Of a DNA stretch of 64,000 bases, positions 1 through 9,070 are shown one piece after another; position 1 is the first letter of the stretch, and every line of letters begins with the position of its first letter. This DNA comes from Cohaesibacter sp. (lineage in GTDB: Bacteria > Pseudomonadota > Alphaproteobacteria > Rhizobiales > Cohaesibacteraceae). Below the pieces are notes generated by a model. That model was not told the origin of the DNA and searched no databases. It worked only from the letters and a program-made list of their open reading frames with translations. The translations under genes and the position numbers were made by a program. The stretch is from the NCBI GenBank assembly GCA_025210795.1, contig JAOAQZ010000015.1, forward strand, positions 29,837-93,836, written 5' to 3'.

Positions 1-615
1 CCACCAGATATGGACGGAAGCGTCTTTTAGGGTGGTGAAAGAGCATTCACCATCGAGCATGATTGCGCAGGTATCCACGCCCTGGGGCCAGCCATTGTCG
101 CGCAATTGGCGACCGGTGGTAACCACAAAGGGCGCACCGATTTCATTGACCGGAATGGCATGGGCGGCGGTTAGTGCTTGCAGGGCCGTAATGCCGGGAA
201 TGACCTTGATGGTAAGAGGCAGCTTTTTTTCGACCCTTTGGGCAATCCGCAAAGTACTGTCATAAAGAGAAGGGTCCCCCCAGACCAAAAGGCCAACGCG
301 GCCCGTCTCGCCCAGATTGACCTTGATGGCGTCAAGCCAAACCTTGGCAATTGCATCATGCCAATCATTTACGCGGGTCTTATAATCAGCGGTTTTGGGA
401 TCGCGAACCGGCAGGGTAAAGGGGACGATTTTGGGCGGATTATCCGGGCTTAGAACCTCGTCACAAATCTGCTGGCGGACATGGGCAAGCTCGTCTTTGC
501 CCGCGCCTTTTTGAGGGATCAGAATTAGATCGACTTCATTTATTTCGCGTATGGCCTGACGGGTCAGATGATCGGGATTGCCCGCGCCAATGCCAATAAG
601 AGATAAGCCGATCAT
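1..615 (-). CDS. cobF: Precorrin-6A synthase (deacetylating) CobF, 3' part cut by window edge
   Basis: Methylates precorrin-5 at C1 with loss of the acetyl group to give precorrin-6A, a step specific to the aerobic cobalamin route. The 205 codons present read through without a stop; the family is about 250-260 residues, so the C-terminal fifth lies outside the window. Visible are the N-terminal GIGAGNP loop (residues 8-14) of tetrapyrrole methylases, the WGDPSLYDST motif and the SAM-site VIPGITALQA segment. The ATG at 613-615 is preceded by a GAGGA ribosome site about 9 nt upstream. It lies 78 nt downstream of cobA and closes the visible minus-strand cob array. Confidence 0.93.
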   Translation of the reverse strand, partial: MIGLSLIGIGAGNPDHLTRQAIREINEVDLILIPQKGAGKDELAHVRQQICDEVLSPDNPPKIVPFTLPVRDPKTADYKTRVNDWHDAIAKVWLDAIKVNLGETGRVGLLVWGDPSLYDSTLRIAQRVEKKLPLTIKVIPGITALQALTAAHAIPVNEIGAPFVVTTGRQLRDNGWPQGVDTCAIMLDGECSFTTLKDASVHIWW

Positions 616-693
616 TGTGTTGTATTCCTCAAATGGATGCTGACTTTTGTCTTCGATTTTTGATCTTCTGGTCTTAGCCTTCTGATCGTGTTC

Positions 694-1422
694 TTAGTCT
701 TCTCTTGCGTGTGATAGCAAGGGGCCATAAATGATCAAGGTTGGTGTTGTATCGGTGTCATTCGGTAGGCTTTGCTGCAAAACGGACACAGTGGTTTCTT
801 CTATTTTTTCCTCGGGCGTGCTGATGCCTTTTGCAAGCAGTGCCGGAGTGTCCGGCGACATGCCGTGCTCTAACAGAAGGGTTGCAAGCTTGGCGAAAGT
901 GCGTTTGCCCATATAGACAACGGTTATGACTTCCTCATCGGAGAGGGCGGCAAGATTAAGCTGCTCGGGCAATTTGCCTGTTACGTCATGGCCGGTGATG
1001 AATTGCAGCCTGCGGGCCACCAGGCGGCGGGTCAGCGGAATGCCAAAGGAGGCGGCAGCGGCAGAGGCTGCGGTGATGCCGGGGATGATTTCATACTCAA
1101 ACCCTGCTTCATGCAGGCATGTTACCTCTTCTTCAAGACGGCCAAAAATGCCGGCGTCGCCCGATTTGAGGCGAACAATTTTGCCGCCATGCTTGGCATA
1201 ATCAACCAAAAGCTTGTTGATATGATCCTGCTTGGGAGAGGGCCTGCCTGCCCGTTTGCCGACACTGACAAGATCAGCTTCGGGATTGGCATGGCTTAGG
1301 ATGTCTCCGGCCGATAGATCGTCATAGAGAATCACATCGGCATTTTGCAGCCGGTTGACGGCTTTGAGGGTTAAAAGTTCCGGATCGCCAGGGCCGGATG
1401 AGACAAAGCTGACAAGTGTCAT
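694..1422 (-). CDS. cobA: Uroporphyrinogen-III C-methyltransferase (SUMT)
   Basis: Transfers two methyl groups from SAM to uroporphyrinogen III to make precorrin-2, the entry step from haem into corrin synthesis. At 242 aa it is the short monofunctional SUMT, without the CysG oxidase/ferrochelatase domain. It has the SSGPGDPELLT loop near the N-terminus, the GDAGIFGR segment and PGITAASAAAA. Its start overlaps the stop of cobB by 4 nt (1419-1422), so translation is probably coupled. Confidence is high for the family; a purely sirohaem role is less likely given the neighbours. Confidence 0.95.
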   Translation of the reverse strand: MTLVSFVSSGPGDPELLTLKAVNRLQNADVILYDDLSAGDILSHANPEADLVSVGKRAGRPSPKQDHINKLLVDYAKHGGKIVRLKSGDAGIFGRLEEEVTCLHEAGFEYEIIPGITAASAAAASFGIPLTRRLVARRLQFITGHDVTGKLPEQLNLAALSDEEVITVVYMGKRTFAKLATLLLEHGMSPDTPALLAKGISTPEEKIEETTVSVLQQSLPNDTDTTPTLIIYGPLLSHARED

Positions 1423-2735
1423 TGCGAGGCCTCCGCAATCAGGTGGAAGAAGGTGCCGGTAGCATGGCCGCGGTAAGAGCCGGTCTCGATTACGGCGTCG
1501 CCATTGGCGTCATAAACCTTGGCCAGAGGGGCGTCTGGCTGCTCGGTTATGGTGGAATAGTGAAACTCGTGGCCCCTTAGGGTGTGATTTGCCTTATAGC
1601 CGGGGACAGGGGCCAGCAATTCGGCGCGCCGATAACCCAAATGCATCTTGCGTTTTTCGTAAGATGTGACAAGCCCCAGAAGACCCGCCATTTTGTGGTG
1701 GGTTCCTTCCTTGTCAATCAGGGCTTCCCCCATGGCCATATAGCCCCCGCATTCGCCATGCACCGGACGGGTTTTGGCAAAATCGCGCAAGGCAGACTGA
1801 TAGGTCTGAGCTGCCGCCAGTTTGCCCGCATGCAATTCGGGATAGCCGCCGGGCAGCCAGCAGATGTCGGCACTTGGGTCAGGCATTTCATCGGCAAGGG
1901 GGGAGAAGGGCAAAATGGTTGCACCCGCTTTGCGCCATGCGTCGATCAGATGCGGATAGACAAAAGAGAAGGCGGCATCGCGCGCCAGTGCAATCCGCTC
2001 TCCGGGGGGAGGCGCGGTCCAGACCGTGCTTTGGCTGGGCAGGCTGGTGGGGTTGGCGGCCTTGCAGATGGCATCAAGATCCACATGCTCGGAAATGAAA
2101 TCGGCTAAAGCATCAAGAATGCGGCTGAGATCGCTCTGGTCCTGTGCCTGTACAAGCCCCAAATGACGCTCGGGCATTTCCACATCCTTGCGGCGGGGAA
2201 GGGAGCCAAAGACCGTGATGCCTGCTTCCTTCATGCCTTCACGGGTGAGAGCATCATGGCGGGGGCTGGCAACACGGTTGAGCACGACCCCAGCAAGATT
2301 GACGCCGGGGCGCAGCTCGGCAAAGCCCTTGGCAATGGCGGCAGCAGACTGGGCCTGACCTGAAATATCAAGCACCAGCACAACGGGCCAGCCAGTAAGG
2401 GCGGCGATATCGGAGCTGGCACCGGTGCCTGTTGCGCCAATTGAGGCAACGCCGTCAAACAGGCCCATAGAGCCTTCGGCAATGGTCAGATCGCTGTCTT
2501 GTGCCAGCGTTAGAATAGAGCTGATCATGTCGGGCCCCATGGCCCAGCTGTCCAGATTGACAGACGGGCGGCCCGTTGCAGCGCGGTGAAAGCCGGGGTC
2601 AATATAATCGGGGCCACTTTTAAAGGGCTGAACAGCCATGCCCCGTTTTTGCAAAGCCCGCAACAGGCCCAGCATGAGGGTGGTTTTACCAGTTCCCGAA
2701 GCGGGGGCTGAGACGAGCAGTCCTGATGGCAGCAT
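1419..2735 (-). CDS. cobB: Hydrogenobyrinic (cobyrinic) acid a,c-diamide synthase
   Basis: ATP- and glutamine-dependent amidation of the a and c side chains of hydrogenobyrinic acid, before cobalt insertion. At 438 aa it has an N-terminal P-loop (SAPASGTGKTT) of the dethiobiotin-synthetase-like fold. The C-terminal glutamine amidotransferase domain has the nucleophile in GECGGYMAMG and a C-terminal catalytic His in GHATGTFFH. It overlaps cobA by 4 nt and shares one base with the cobM stop (2735). All key residues are present. Confidence 0.95.
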   Translation of the reverse strand: MLPSGLLVSAPASGTGKTTLMLGLLRALQKRGMAVQPFKSGPDYIDPGFHRAATGRPSVNLDSWAMGPDMISSILTLAQDSDLTIAEGSMGLFDGVASIGATGTGASSDIAALTGWPVVLVLDISGQAQSAAAIAKGFAELRPGVNLAGVVLNRVASPRHDALTREGMKEAGITVFGSLPRRKDVEMPERHLGLVQAQDQSDLSRILDALADFISEHVDLDAICKAANPTSLPSQSTVWTAPPPGERIALARDAAFSFVYPHLIDAWRKAGATILPFSPLADEMPDPSADICWLPGGYPELHAGKLAAAQTYQSALRDFAKTRPVHGECGGYMAMGEALIDKEGTHHKMAGLLGLVTSYEKRKMHLGYRRAELLAPVPGYKANHTLRGHEFHYSTITEQPDAPLAKVYDANGDAVIETGSYRGHATGTFFHLIAEASQ

Positions 2736-3517
2736 TATGCGTCCTCCGGGAAACGTGGGTTGGTGCCGATCGGGCGGTAGCGGCGATCATAATCACCGGC
2801 ATAAAGGCAGCTTTCATCAAACTGGGTGGCCCCGATGGCGTGGCCTACCAGAATAAGCGCGGTGCGCCCCAATTCAGGCCCTAGCGAGGTTTGCAAGGTC
2901 TCCAATGTTGCATGGATGATTTTCTGGTCTGGCCATGTGGCCCGCCAGACAATAGCGACCGGGCAATGAGACCCGTAATGGGGGGTTAGTTCTTCCACCA
3001 CGCGGTCAAGCACGTGAATGGAGAGATGAATGGCAAGGGTTGCGCCGGTCGCTGCAAAATTGGCGAGGGTTTCCCCGTCCGGCATGGCGCTGGCGCGGCC
3101 TGATGTTCGGGTGAGAATAACGGATTGGGCAACGCCGGGCAGGGTCAGTTCTGCCCCCAAGGCAGCAGCTGCTGCTGCAAAGGATGGCACGCCCGGCGTG
3201 ACATCATAGGGGATATCGAGCGCACGCAGGCGGCGCAATTGCTCGCCCATTGCTGACCAGACAGAGAGATCGCCAGAATGGAGACGGGCAATCTCGTGAC
3301 CGGCTTCATGCGCTGTTTTGATTGCCTCGATAATCTCGTCAAGCGACATGGGGGCTGTATTGATGATATTGGCGCCTTTTGGGCAATGGTCCAGCAGGGC
3401 CGTGGGGACCAGAGAGCCCGCATAGAGGCAGGTTTGGCATGAGGCAATCAGATCACGACCACGCAAAGTGATGAGATCTGCGGCTCCAGGGCCTGCACCG
3501 ATATAATGAACGGTCAT
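2735..3517 (-). CDS. cobM: Precorrin-4 C11-methyltransferase
   Basis: Methylates precorrin-4 at C11 to give precorrin-5. The start is placed at ATG 3515-3517 ([15 protein letters not shown]), because the conserved fold begins there; the upstream 37 codons of the open frame have no family character and lie in cobE. The result is 260 aa, the usual family length. The [11 protein letters not shown] loop, the [10 protein letters not shown] motif and the [15 protein letters not shown] segment are all visible. It overlaps the stop of cobE by 4 nt (ATGA), so it is probably coupled. Confidence 0.94.
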   Translation of the reverse strand: MTVHYIGAGPGAADLITLRGRDLIASCQTCLYAGSLVPTALLDHCPKGANIINTAPMSLDEIIEAIKTAHEAGHEIARLHSGDLSVWSAMGEQLRRLRALDIPYDVTPGVPSFAAAAAALGAELTLPGVAQSVILTRTSGRASAMPDGETLANFAATGATLAIHLSIHVLDRVVEELTPHYGSHCPVAIVWRATWPDQKIIHATLETLQTSLGPELGRTALILVGHAIGATQFDESCLYAGDYDRRYRPIGTNPRFPEDA

Positions 3518-3885
3518 GAATTCGGTCCTTTTGCAATGGCGGCGGTGGCCATTCTGTCTTTTGAAATGCTGCGCGAGGCAAGAAGGGTGGCTCCGGGGCC
3601 AGCTGCGGCAAGGGCTGCGGCTTCGCACAGGCTACCGGTGCCAAACAAGGCCTGTATCTGCTCTGATTGCGTCTTTGTTGTTTGTGCGGCCAGTTCGGTG
3701 CGGGTGATATAGAAAACCGGCATTTGCAGATTTTGCGCCAGATGGGCAATTTGCGGCGTGCCTCGCTTGCCTTCAAGGGTTGCGATGGCGGTGATATCCA
3801 GAATAGAGACCGGCAGCGCCTCGATGGCTTCAAACAAGGAAGCCTCGCTTGCCTGTTCCCGATAGCCAATTCCCAAAATACTCAT
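3514..3885 (-). CDS. cobE: CobE/CbiG C-terminal-domain protein
   Basis: A 123-aa stand-alone version of the CbiG C-terminal domain. The start is at ATG 3883-3885 (MSILGIGYR), where conservation begins; a further in-frame ATG lies five codons upstream. The typical N-terminal GIGYR and C-terminal [12 protein letters not shown] segments are visible. In aerobic pathways CobE accompanies the methyltransferases; its exact role is not settled in the family, and corrinoid binding has been proposed. It sits between cobL and cobM with 4-nt overlaps on both sides, which supports a role in the methylation steps. Confidence 0.85.
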   Translation of the reverse strand: MSILGIGYREQASEASLFEAIEALPVSILDITAIATLEGKRGTPQIAHLAQNLQMPVFYITRTELAAQTTKTQSEQIQALFGTGSLCEAAALAAAGPGATLLASRSISKDRMATAAIAKGPNS

Positions 3886-5081
3886 AGGCTCACACTCCAC
3901 TGGATGATGGGGCGGGCGGGCTTCCAGCCGCGCATGGAGCCAAGCGGAGCCGCTTCAGCAAGCTCGATACGGAGCAGTTCGCCCCCCTTTTGCGCCTGCC
4001 AGTGGGTGAACAGGCTTTCTGTCTCAAGGGTCACGCTGTTGCAAACAAGGCGGCAACCTGCGGGCAGGATCGTCCAAAGCTGTTCTAGCAGCTTTTGGGA
4101 GGCCCCGCCGCCGATAAAGACAGCATTGGGTACAGGGAGGTCTTCAAGACCATCGGGGAGCGTTGCCAGATGGGCCTGCATGCGTGGTGCCAGCCCAAAG
4201 CGGCTGATATTTTCTTTAATATTGTCGAGCCGATCGGAGCGGGTCTCCACCGCAATGGCTTTGCAGTGCGACCCTGACAGGCACCATTCCGCCGAGATTG
4301 AGCCGGAGCCTGCTCCAAGATCCCACAAGGTCTCGCCATTACGCGGAGCAAGCGCAGACAGGCTCAGGGCGCGAACGGGCCGTTTGGTGATTTGTCCGTC
4401 ATTTGCAAAGAGGCTGTCGGGTTTGCCCGACACTGTGCTGATCTGTGATCTGCCTTTGCAGTTTATGGCAACAGCCACAGGGGCCTTGATATCGCTAAGA
4501 TCAAATTGCTCTGCAATGCATGTCCGGATGCGCTCGTTAGGGCCGCCGAGACGCTCCAATATGGTCAGCTCAGATTGCCCGAAATTTTGCTCGGTAAGGA
4601 AATGCGCCAGCTTCTTGGGAGCATCTCCATCGCGGACAAGACAAAGGATACGGGTGCTGTGATGAAGCGCTGGCAAAAGCCGCTCAAAGGGGGCAGCATG
4701 AAGGCCGAAGGTGCGGGTTTCTTCAATGCGCCAGCCAAGCGCTGCGCAAGCAAGGGAAAAGGTGGACGGGGCCGTATGGGCAACCCATTCTTGCGGCTCA
4801 AGGTGAGCGATGATGGTGCTGCCTGCTCCAAACCAGAAGGGATCACCGGAGACAAGCATCACCACTTGCTTGCCGCGATGCTCAAGGACCGGATCAATGC
4901 TGAAGGGGATTGGCCAAGCCTGCCCTTTGCCCCCTTCTTTGTGATCAATGCCGGCAAGCGCCAGATGGCGCGGGCCACCAAAGATGATATCGGCATTGGC
5001 AATTTTTTCTTGGCACAGGGCAGGTAATGCGCTTAGACCTGTTTCGGTAAGACCAATGATATGAAGCCAGGGATCAGACAT
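3882..5081 (-). CDS. cobL: Precorrin-6Y C5,15-methyltransferase (decarboxylating)
   Basis: Fused bifunctional enzyme of 399 aa. The N-terminal CbiE-like methylase (about residues 1-200) and the C-terminal CbiT-like methylase (LWDLGAGSGSISAEW) together methylate C5 and C15 and decarboxylate the C12 acetate of precorrin-6B. The start is set at ATG 5079-5081 (MSDPWLHIIGL), where the family begins; the 27 codons upstream lie inside cobK on the other strand. The start codon overlaps that of divergent cobK by two bases (CATG at 5079-5082), so neither gene has a private 5' leader. Confidence 0.94.
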   Translation of the reverse strand: MSDPWLHIIGLTETGLSALPALCQEKIANADIIFGGPRHLALAGIDHKEGGKGQAWPIPFSIDPVLEHRGKQVVMLVSGDPFWFGAGSTIIAHLEPQEWVAHTAPSTFSLACAALGWRIEETRTFGLHAAPFERLLPALHHSTRILCLVRDGDAPKKLAHFLTEQNFGQSELTILERLGGPNERIRTCIAEQFDLSDIKAPVAVAINCKGRSQISTVSGKPDSLFANDGQITKRPVRALSLSALAPRNGETLWDLGAGSGSISAEWCLSGSHCKAIAVETRSDRLDNIKENISRFGLAPRMQAHLATLPDGLEDLPVPNAVFIGGGASQKLLEQLWTILPAGCRLVCNSVTLETESLFTHWQAQKGGELLRIELAEAAPLGSMRGWKPARPIIQWSVSL

Positions 5082-5838
5082 GACACGCATCCTCCTGCTT
5101 GGCGGCACCACCGAAGCAAGCCAGATGGCACGGATTTTGGCGGATAGGGGCCATGATGCCATATTCTCCTATGCGGGCCGGACCAACAAACCGATTGCCC
5201 AGCCGCTGCCAACCCGGATTGGTGGCTTTGGCGGTGTGGAGGGCCTGATCCATTATCTTAAAGACCATGCCATTACGCATGTTATTGATGCAACCCATCC
5301 CTTTGCGGCGCAAATGACCCGCAATGCCCATGCAGCTTGTCAGACGCTGGCTTTGCCCTTGGCCGGGCTTGAGCGTGCGGCCTGGCAGGCGCAAGAGGGA
5401 GATCAGTGGACGACAGCCTCCTCGATTGAAGAAGCCGTTGAGGCTCTGCCGGATTGCACGCAAACCCCCGCGCGGGTTTTTCTGGCCATCGGTAAACAGA
5501 CCTTGCAGCCCTTTGCGGCAAAGCCCTGTCACCATTATTTGCTGCGCCTTGTTGATGAGCCTGACGGGGATCTGCCCTTGTCGCGCTGTGATTATGTGGT
5601 TGAACGAGGCCCTTTCACTCTTGAAGGGGATTATGCGCTTCTCAAGACCCATAAGATCGAGATTATCGTCTCGAAGAATGCCGGAGGAGTGGGGGCCGCT
5701 GCAAAACTGGAGGCGGCGCGCAAGCTGGGGCTCAAAGTGATCATGATCGACCGGCCAGAGACGCCGCAACGCTCTGTCTTTGATACACCAGACCAGATTT
5801 TGCAGTGGCTTCATCATTCGGCAAATCTTGGGGTATAG
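5080..5838 (+). CDS. cobK: Precorrin-6A reductase
   Basis: NADPH-dependent reduction of the macrocycle of precorrin-6A. The 252-aa protein starts with the TRILLLGGTTEASQMA nucleotide-binding loop and has the THPFAAQM segment and a late SKNAGG motif typical of CobK/CbiJ. It is the only plus-strand gene inside the minus-strand cob array. It shares start-codon bases with cobL and overlaps the 3' end of convergent cobJ by 25 nt. It probably uses a promoter inside cobL, or a leaderless or near-leaderless transcript. Confidence 0.93.
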   Translation: MTRILLLGGTTEASQMARILADRGHDAIFSYAGRTNKPIAQPLPTRIGGFGGVEGLIHYLKDHAITHVIDATHPFAAQMTRNAHAACQTLALPLAGLERAAWQAQEGDQWTTASSIEEAVEALPDCTQTPARVFLAIGKQTLQPFAAKPCHHYLLRLVDEPDGDLPLSRCDYVVERGPFTLEGDYALLKTHKIEIIVSKNAGGVGAAAKLEAARKLGLKVIMIDRPETPQRSVFDTPDQILQWLHHSANLGV

Positions 5839-6551
5839 ACGTAAGAGCCCACTTTGCGGGTTTGCTCATTGCCAACCAGCACCATGGTGCGCATATCGGC
5901 CATTTCAGGCTCGGCTTCGCCCAAGGTGGTGACGCGAATAGCCTGCTCCTCAGTGCTCACCGCGCGCGCAAAGATGATCAGTCGCTCAGGCCCGCATTCG
6001 GCGCGCAAAATTTCCAAGGCGCGGGCAAACTGGTGCGGGCGGCTTTTGGAGCGGGGATTGTAAAAGGCCATGGCAAAGCCAGCCTGGGCGGCAAGGCTGA
6101 GGCGTTTTTCAATTAGCTCCCACGGTTTGAGATTGTCTGATAGATTGATCGCAGCAAAATCATGACCAAGGGGGGCGCCAATTGCAGCGGCAGCTGCCAG
6201 CATGGCTGTGATGCCGGGCAAAACTTCGATTTTGAGCGAGGCAAAACGGTCTGCGTCGACCTCTACGGCCTCGAAAACCGCAGAGGCCATGGCAAAGACA
6301 CCGGGATCGCCAGATGAAACCACTACCACCTTGCGGCCTGCCTCGGCCATTTCCAAGGCATGTTTGGCCCGATCAACCTCAACCCGATTGTCACTGGCAT
6401 GCAGGGTCAGTCCGTCCCTTGGCGCAATGCGCTTTACATAGGGAATATAGCCGACAATATCGGTGGCTTGCTCAATGGCAGCGCTGACCTCAGGGGTGAT
6501 CAGTGTTTCGCTTCCCGGGCCGAGCCCGGCAATGATAACGCTTCCGCTCAT
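5814..6551 (-). CDS. cobJ: Precorrin-3B C17-methyltransferase
   Basis: Ring-contracting methyltransferase that converts precorrin-3B to precorrin-4. At 245 aa it carries the AGLGPGSETLITPE loop, VSSGDPGVFAMA and LPGITAMLAAAAAIGAPLGHDF, the strongest CobJ/CbiH signature. It overlaps cobI by 4 nt and the tail of cobK by 25 nt on the opposite strand. It acts directly after CobG in oxygen-dependent ring contraction. Confidence 0.95.
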   Translation of the reverse strand: MSGSVIIAGLGPGSETLITPEVSAAIEQATDIVGYIPYVKRIAPRDGLTLHASDNRVEVDRAKHALEMAEAGRKVVVVSSGDPGVFAMASAVFEAVEVDADRFASLKIEVLPGITAMLAAAAAIGAPLGHDFAAINLSDNLKPWELIEKRLSLAAQAGFAMAFYNPRSKSRPHQFARALEILRAECGPERLIIFARAVSTEEQAIRVTTLGEAEPEMADMRTMVLVGNEQTRKVGSYVYTPRFAE

Positions 6552-7267
6552 GGTCGCCGTCCATGTCCGTGAATGACCACAATAGAGAAATAGGGCGCTG
6601 TACCCTCAAAATCGCTTAATTTCTGTATGGTCTGATTGGTCATGGAGCCGCGCTCGATAAGCCAGGCCTGGTCAAGCTTGCCTGCTTTGGTGAGGGCTGA
6701 GCGCAGCTTGGGCAGGTTGCGACCAATTTTCATAAAGACAAGAGCGTCGCTTTCTTTGGCGCGCTGGACCAGTGTCTCTTCAGGCAGGGTGGACATCAGT
6801 ACGGTGAGGACATCATCCCCCCAAGTGATGGGCTGGCCTGTTGCTGTCCAGCAGGCAGACATGCCGGTAATGCCGGGGACGACCTCGATGGGCGCTTTGT
6901 CGATCAGGCGGGCATGCAAATGCATGAATGAGCCATAGAAGAAGGGATCTCCCTCGCACAAAACAACCACTTCTTCGCTCTGTGCCAGTTTAAGAATATG
7001 CGCAGCGCATTCTTCGTAAAACTCTGCTAGCAGATCGTTATAGCGCGGATCGCTGAAAGGAATTTCCGTGGTGACGGGATATTCCATCGGATATTCGACG
7101 ACATTGTCAGCCAGCAGACCATCGACAATTTTGCGTGCCTGACCAGAGCGGCCCTTCTTGCGGAAATAGGCCACATGTTTGGCCCCTTGCAGCAAGCGGT
7201 GGCTTCTGACACTCATCAGGTCTTGTGCGCCGGGGCCGAGCCCCAATCCGATCACTTTTCCAGCCAT
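6548..7267 (-). CDS. cobI: Precorrin-2 C20-methyltransferase
   Basis: Methylates precorrin-2 at C20 to precorrin-3A. The 239-aa protein has GLGLGPGAQDLMSVRSHRL, the CEGDPFFYGSF motif and VVPGITGMSACW, which set this family apart from the other corrin methylases. It overlaps cobJ by 4 nt and lies 3 nt downstream of cobH. No anomalies seen. Confidence 0.95.
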   Translation of the reverse strand: MAGKVIGLGLGPGAQDLMSVRSHRLLQGAKHVAYFRKKGRSGQARKIVDGLLADNVVEYPMEYPVTTEIPFSDPRYNDLLAEFYEECAAHILKLAQSEEVVVLCEGDPFFYGSFMHLHARLIDKAPIEVVPGITGMSACWTATGQPITWGDDVLTVLMSTLPEETLVQRAKESDALVFMKIGRNLPKLRSALTKAGKLDQAWLIERGSMTNQTIQKLSDFEGTAPYFSIVVIHGHGRRP

Positions 7268-7270
7268 GCT

Positions 7271-7900
7271 TTATTCCTTCCAGCTTGCCAGAGCATTGAC
7301 AGCGGCAACGGTGATGGCAGAGCCGCCCAGCCGCCCCGAGACAATAAGGGACGGGACGGGCAGATCCTGCATCAGGGCTTCTTTTGATTCTGCAGCTCCG
7401 ACAAAGCCCACAGGGCAGCCGATAATCGCAGCCGGACGCGGGCAATCCGGGTTTTCGAGCATATTGAGCAAATGAAAGAGAGCTGTTGGTGCATTGCCGA
7501 TGGCAACGACAGCCCCTTCAAGATGGGGACGCCAAAGCTCTAGCGCGGCAGCCGAGCGGGTATTGCTCATTTTCTTTGCAAGGTCCGGCACGGACGGATC
7601 GCGCAGGGTGCAGATGACCTCGTTATTGGCAGGAAGGCGCGGGCGAGTAATGCCTTCGCTGACCATATAGGCGTCACACAGAATGGGAGCGCCAGCCTCT
7701 AGAGCTGCGCGGGCATTTTTTGCCATATCGGGCGAGAAATGCACATCCTTTGCCAAGGGAACCAGACCGGCTGCATGGATCATCCGCACCACGACCGGCT
7801 CTTCATCCGGAGTGAAACGGCTTAGCTCGGCTTCGGCGCGGATGGTGGCAAAACTTTCCAGATAGATGGCCGCGCCGTTTGTTTCGTAAGTATGGGGCAT
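7271..7900 (-). CDS. cobH: Precorrin-8X methylmutase
   Basis: Moves the C11 methyl group to C12, forming hydrogenobyrinic acid. The 209-aa protein has the RMIHAAG motif, whose conserved His is the proposed catalytic residue, and the GNAPTALFHLL and IIGCPVGFVGA segments. Its ATG directly follows the cobG stop (TAAATG, 7898-7903), so coupled translation is likely. Confidence 0.95.
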   Translation of the reverse strand: MPHTYETNGAAIYLESFATIRAEAELSRFTPDEEPVVVRMIHAAGLVPLAKDVHFSPDMAKNARAALEAGAPILCDAYMVSEGITRPRLPANNEVICTLRDPSVPDLAKKMSNTRSAAALELWRPHLEGAVVAIGNAPTALFHLLNMLENPDCPRPAAIIGCPVGFVGAAESKEALMQDLPVPSLIVSGRLGGSAITVAAVNALASWKE

Positions 7901-9070
7901 TTACGCTCTTACCAGATGAGTTTGGGGTGTTGTCGTCAGCTCATCTTTGGTCAGGTTTTCAGCAGCTGGTGCATCGAAAACGGTGCCATTGCGGATGAGC
8001 GCATAGCGGTTTTTATCCTGTGCAATCAGGGTAAAGTCCGCAGGTTGTTTGGGTTGGGCACAGCCTTTGCTGCAGCCGGAAATATGCAGGATCGAACCTT
8101 GGGGCAGATCATGACACAAAGACAGGGCCAGTTTGCGGGTGTCCCCGTGGGCTTGCAGGCAAGCGGGGGCACCGGTGCAGGCAACAAGCTGCAGGCGCGG
8201 ATCATCACCCTTTGTGATCAAGCCTGTCTCTTCGTTCAAGACCGGTTCCGTGCTGCATCCTTCAAGCATCAGCATCCGCCACGGGGTGATGCGAATGGGC
8301 GCAAGCTCGGCCAGGCTGGCGAAGGTCTCAGCCGTGACTTGTCCAAATGTTGCGCCCACAAGGAAGCCTTCCTTGGTTTGACCGGGTTTTGGCGCAGGGG
8401 CCGAGGCTTCTTGCGCCGGGCTTTCCAGGTAATGGGCGGGCAGGGCATGGTCTTTGATATGCGCTGCCATGCGGCCACGATTTTTAACCACGCCCCCTGT
8501 TGCGATGAACCAGTGTGCCAGCTCAATTGCCGCTTTTGCAGCATTTTCCTTGGTCACTAGGCGGCCTTGGTCCGAGCCATCAGCGCGGCAAATGAGGCCC
8601 GCTTCGCTTTGCTCGATCCGGATATCGGCGGAAATAGTGCGAATAAGCGGGACAGGGCCGCAATCAATCGCAAAGCCGAATTTGCCGGAAATGGCGGGAC
8701 CATCCTGTTTTGACAATTCTTTGATCAACTCACGCGCGATTTGCTCGGTGGTGTCACCTTCTTGCCAGAAAGGGGGGAGCACAATGTTGCGGCGGGCTTC
8801 GATGTCTATGGAGGCATCAATCAGGCCCAGCTCGCGCAGGGCGTCGATCAGGAGGGGATGATTGTCCTCAGAAACGCCGCGCATTTGCAAATTGCCGCGC
8901 GCAGAGAGGTCCAGAAGGCCATTGCCATACTGTGTCGACAGGTCCGCAATTGTTTTAGCCTGTTGTGATGAAAGGCGGGACATTGGTGTTCTGACACGAA
9001 CAACAAGTCCGTCATGAGCGGCCATAGGGCGCAGAGCGCCGGGGCACCAGCCCTTGATTTCAGCATTCAT
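7901..9070 (-). CDS. cobG: Precorrin-3B synthase (Fe-S monooxygenase)
   Basis: Uses O2 to hydroxylate and lactonise precorrin-3A, which commits the pathway to the aerobic branch. At 389 aa it is of the nitrite/sulfite-reductase haem-binding fold. Cysteines in LEGCST, CTGAPACLQ and SGCSKGCAQP are arranged like a 4Fe-4S ligand set. It overlaps cobN by 11 nt. Its presence is the best single sign of an oxygen-dependent pathway here. Confidence 0.94.
   Translation of the reverse strand: MNAEIKGWCPGALRPMAAHDGLVVRVRTPMSRLSSQQAKTIADLSTQYGNGLLDLSARGNLQMRGVSEDNHPLLIDALRELGLIDASIDIEARRNIVLPPFWQEGDTTEQIARELIKELSKQDGPAISGKFGFAIDCGPVPLIRTISADIRIEQSEAGLICRADGSDQGRLVTKENAAKAAIELAHWFIATGGVVKNRGRMAAHIKDHALPAHYLESPAQEASAPAPKPGQTKEGFLVGATFGQVTAETFASLAELAPIRITPWRMLMLEGCSTEPVLNEETGLITKGDDPRLQLVACTGAPACLQAHGDTRKLALSLCHDLPQGSILHISGCSKGCAQPKQPADFTLIAQDKNRYALIRNGTVFDAPAAENLTKDELTTTPQTHLVRA

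Noticed and set aside
3667..4662. 331-codon plus-strand open frame opposite cobE/cobL
   Set aside because: Antisense shadow of cobL with Arg/Ser-rich, non-family sequence.
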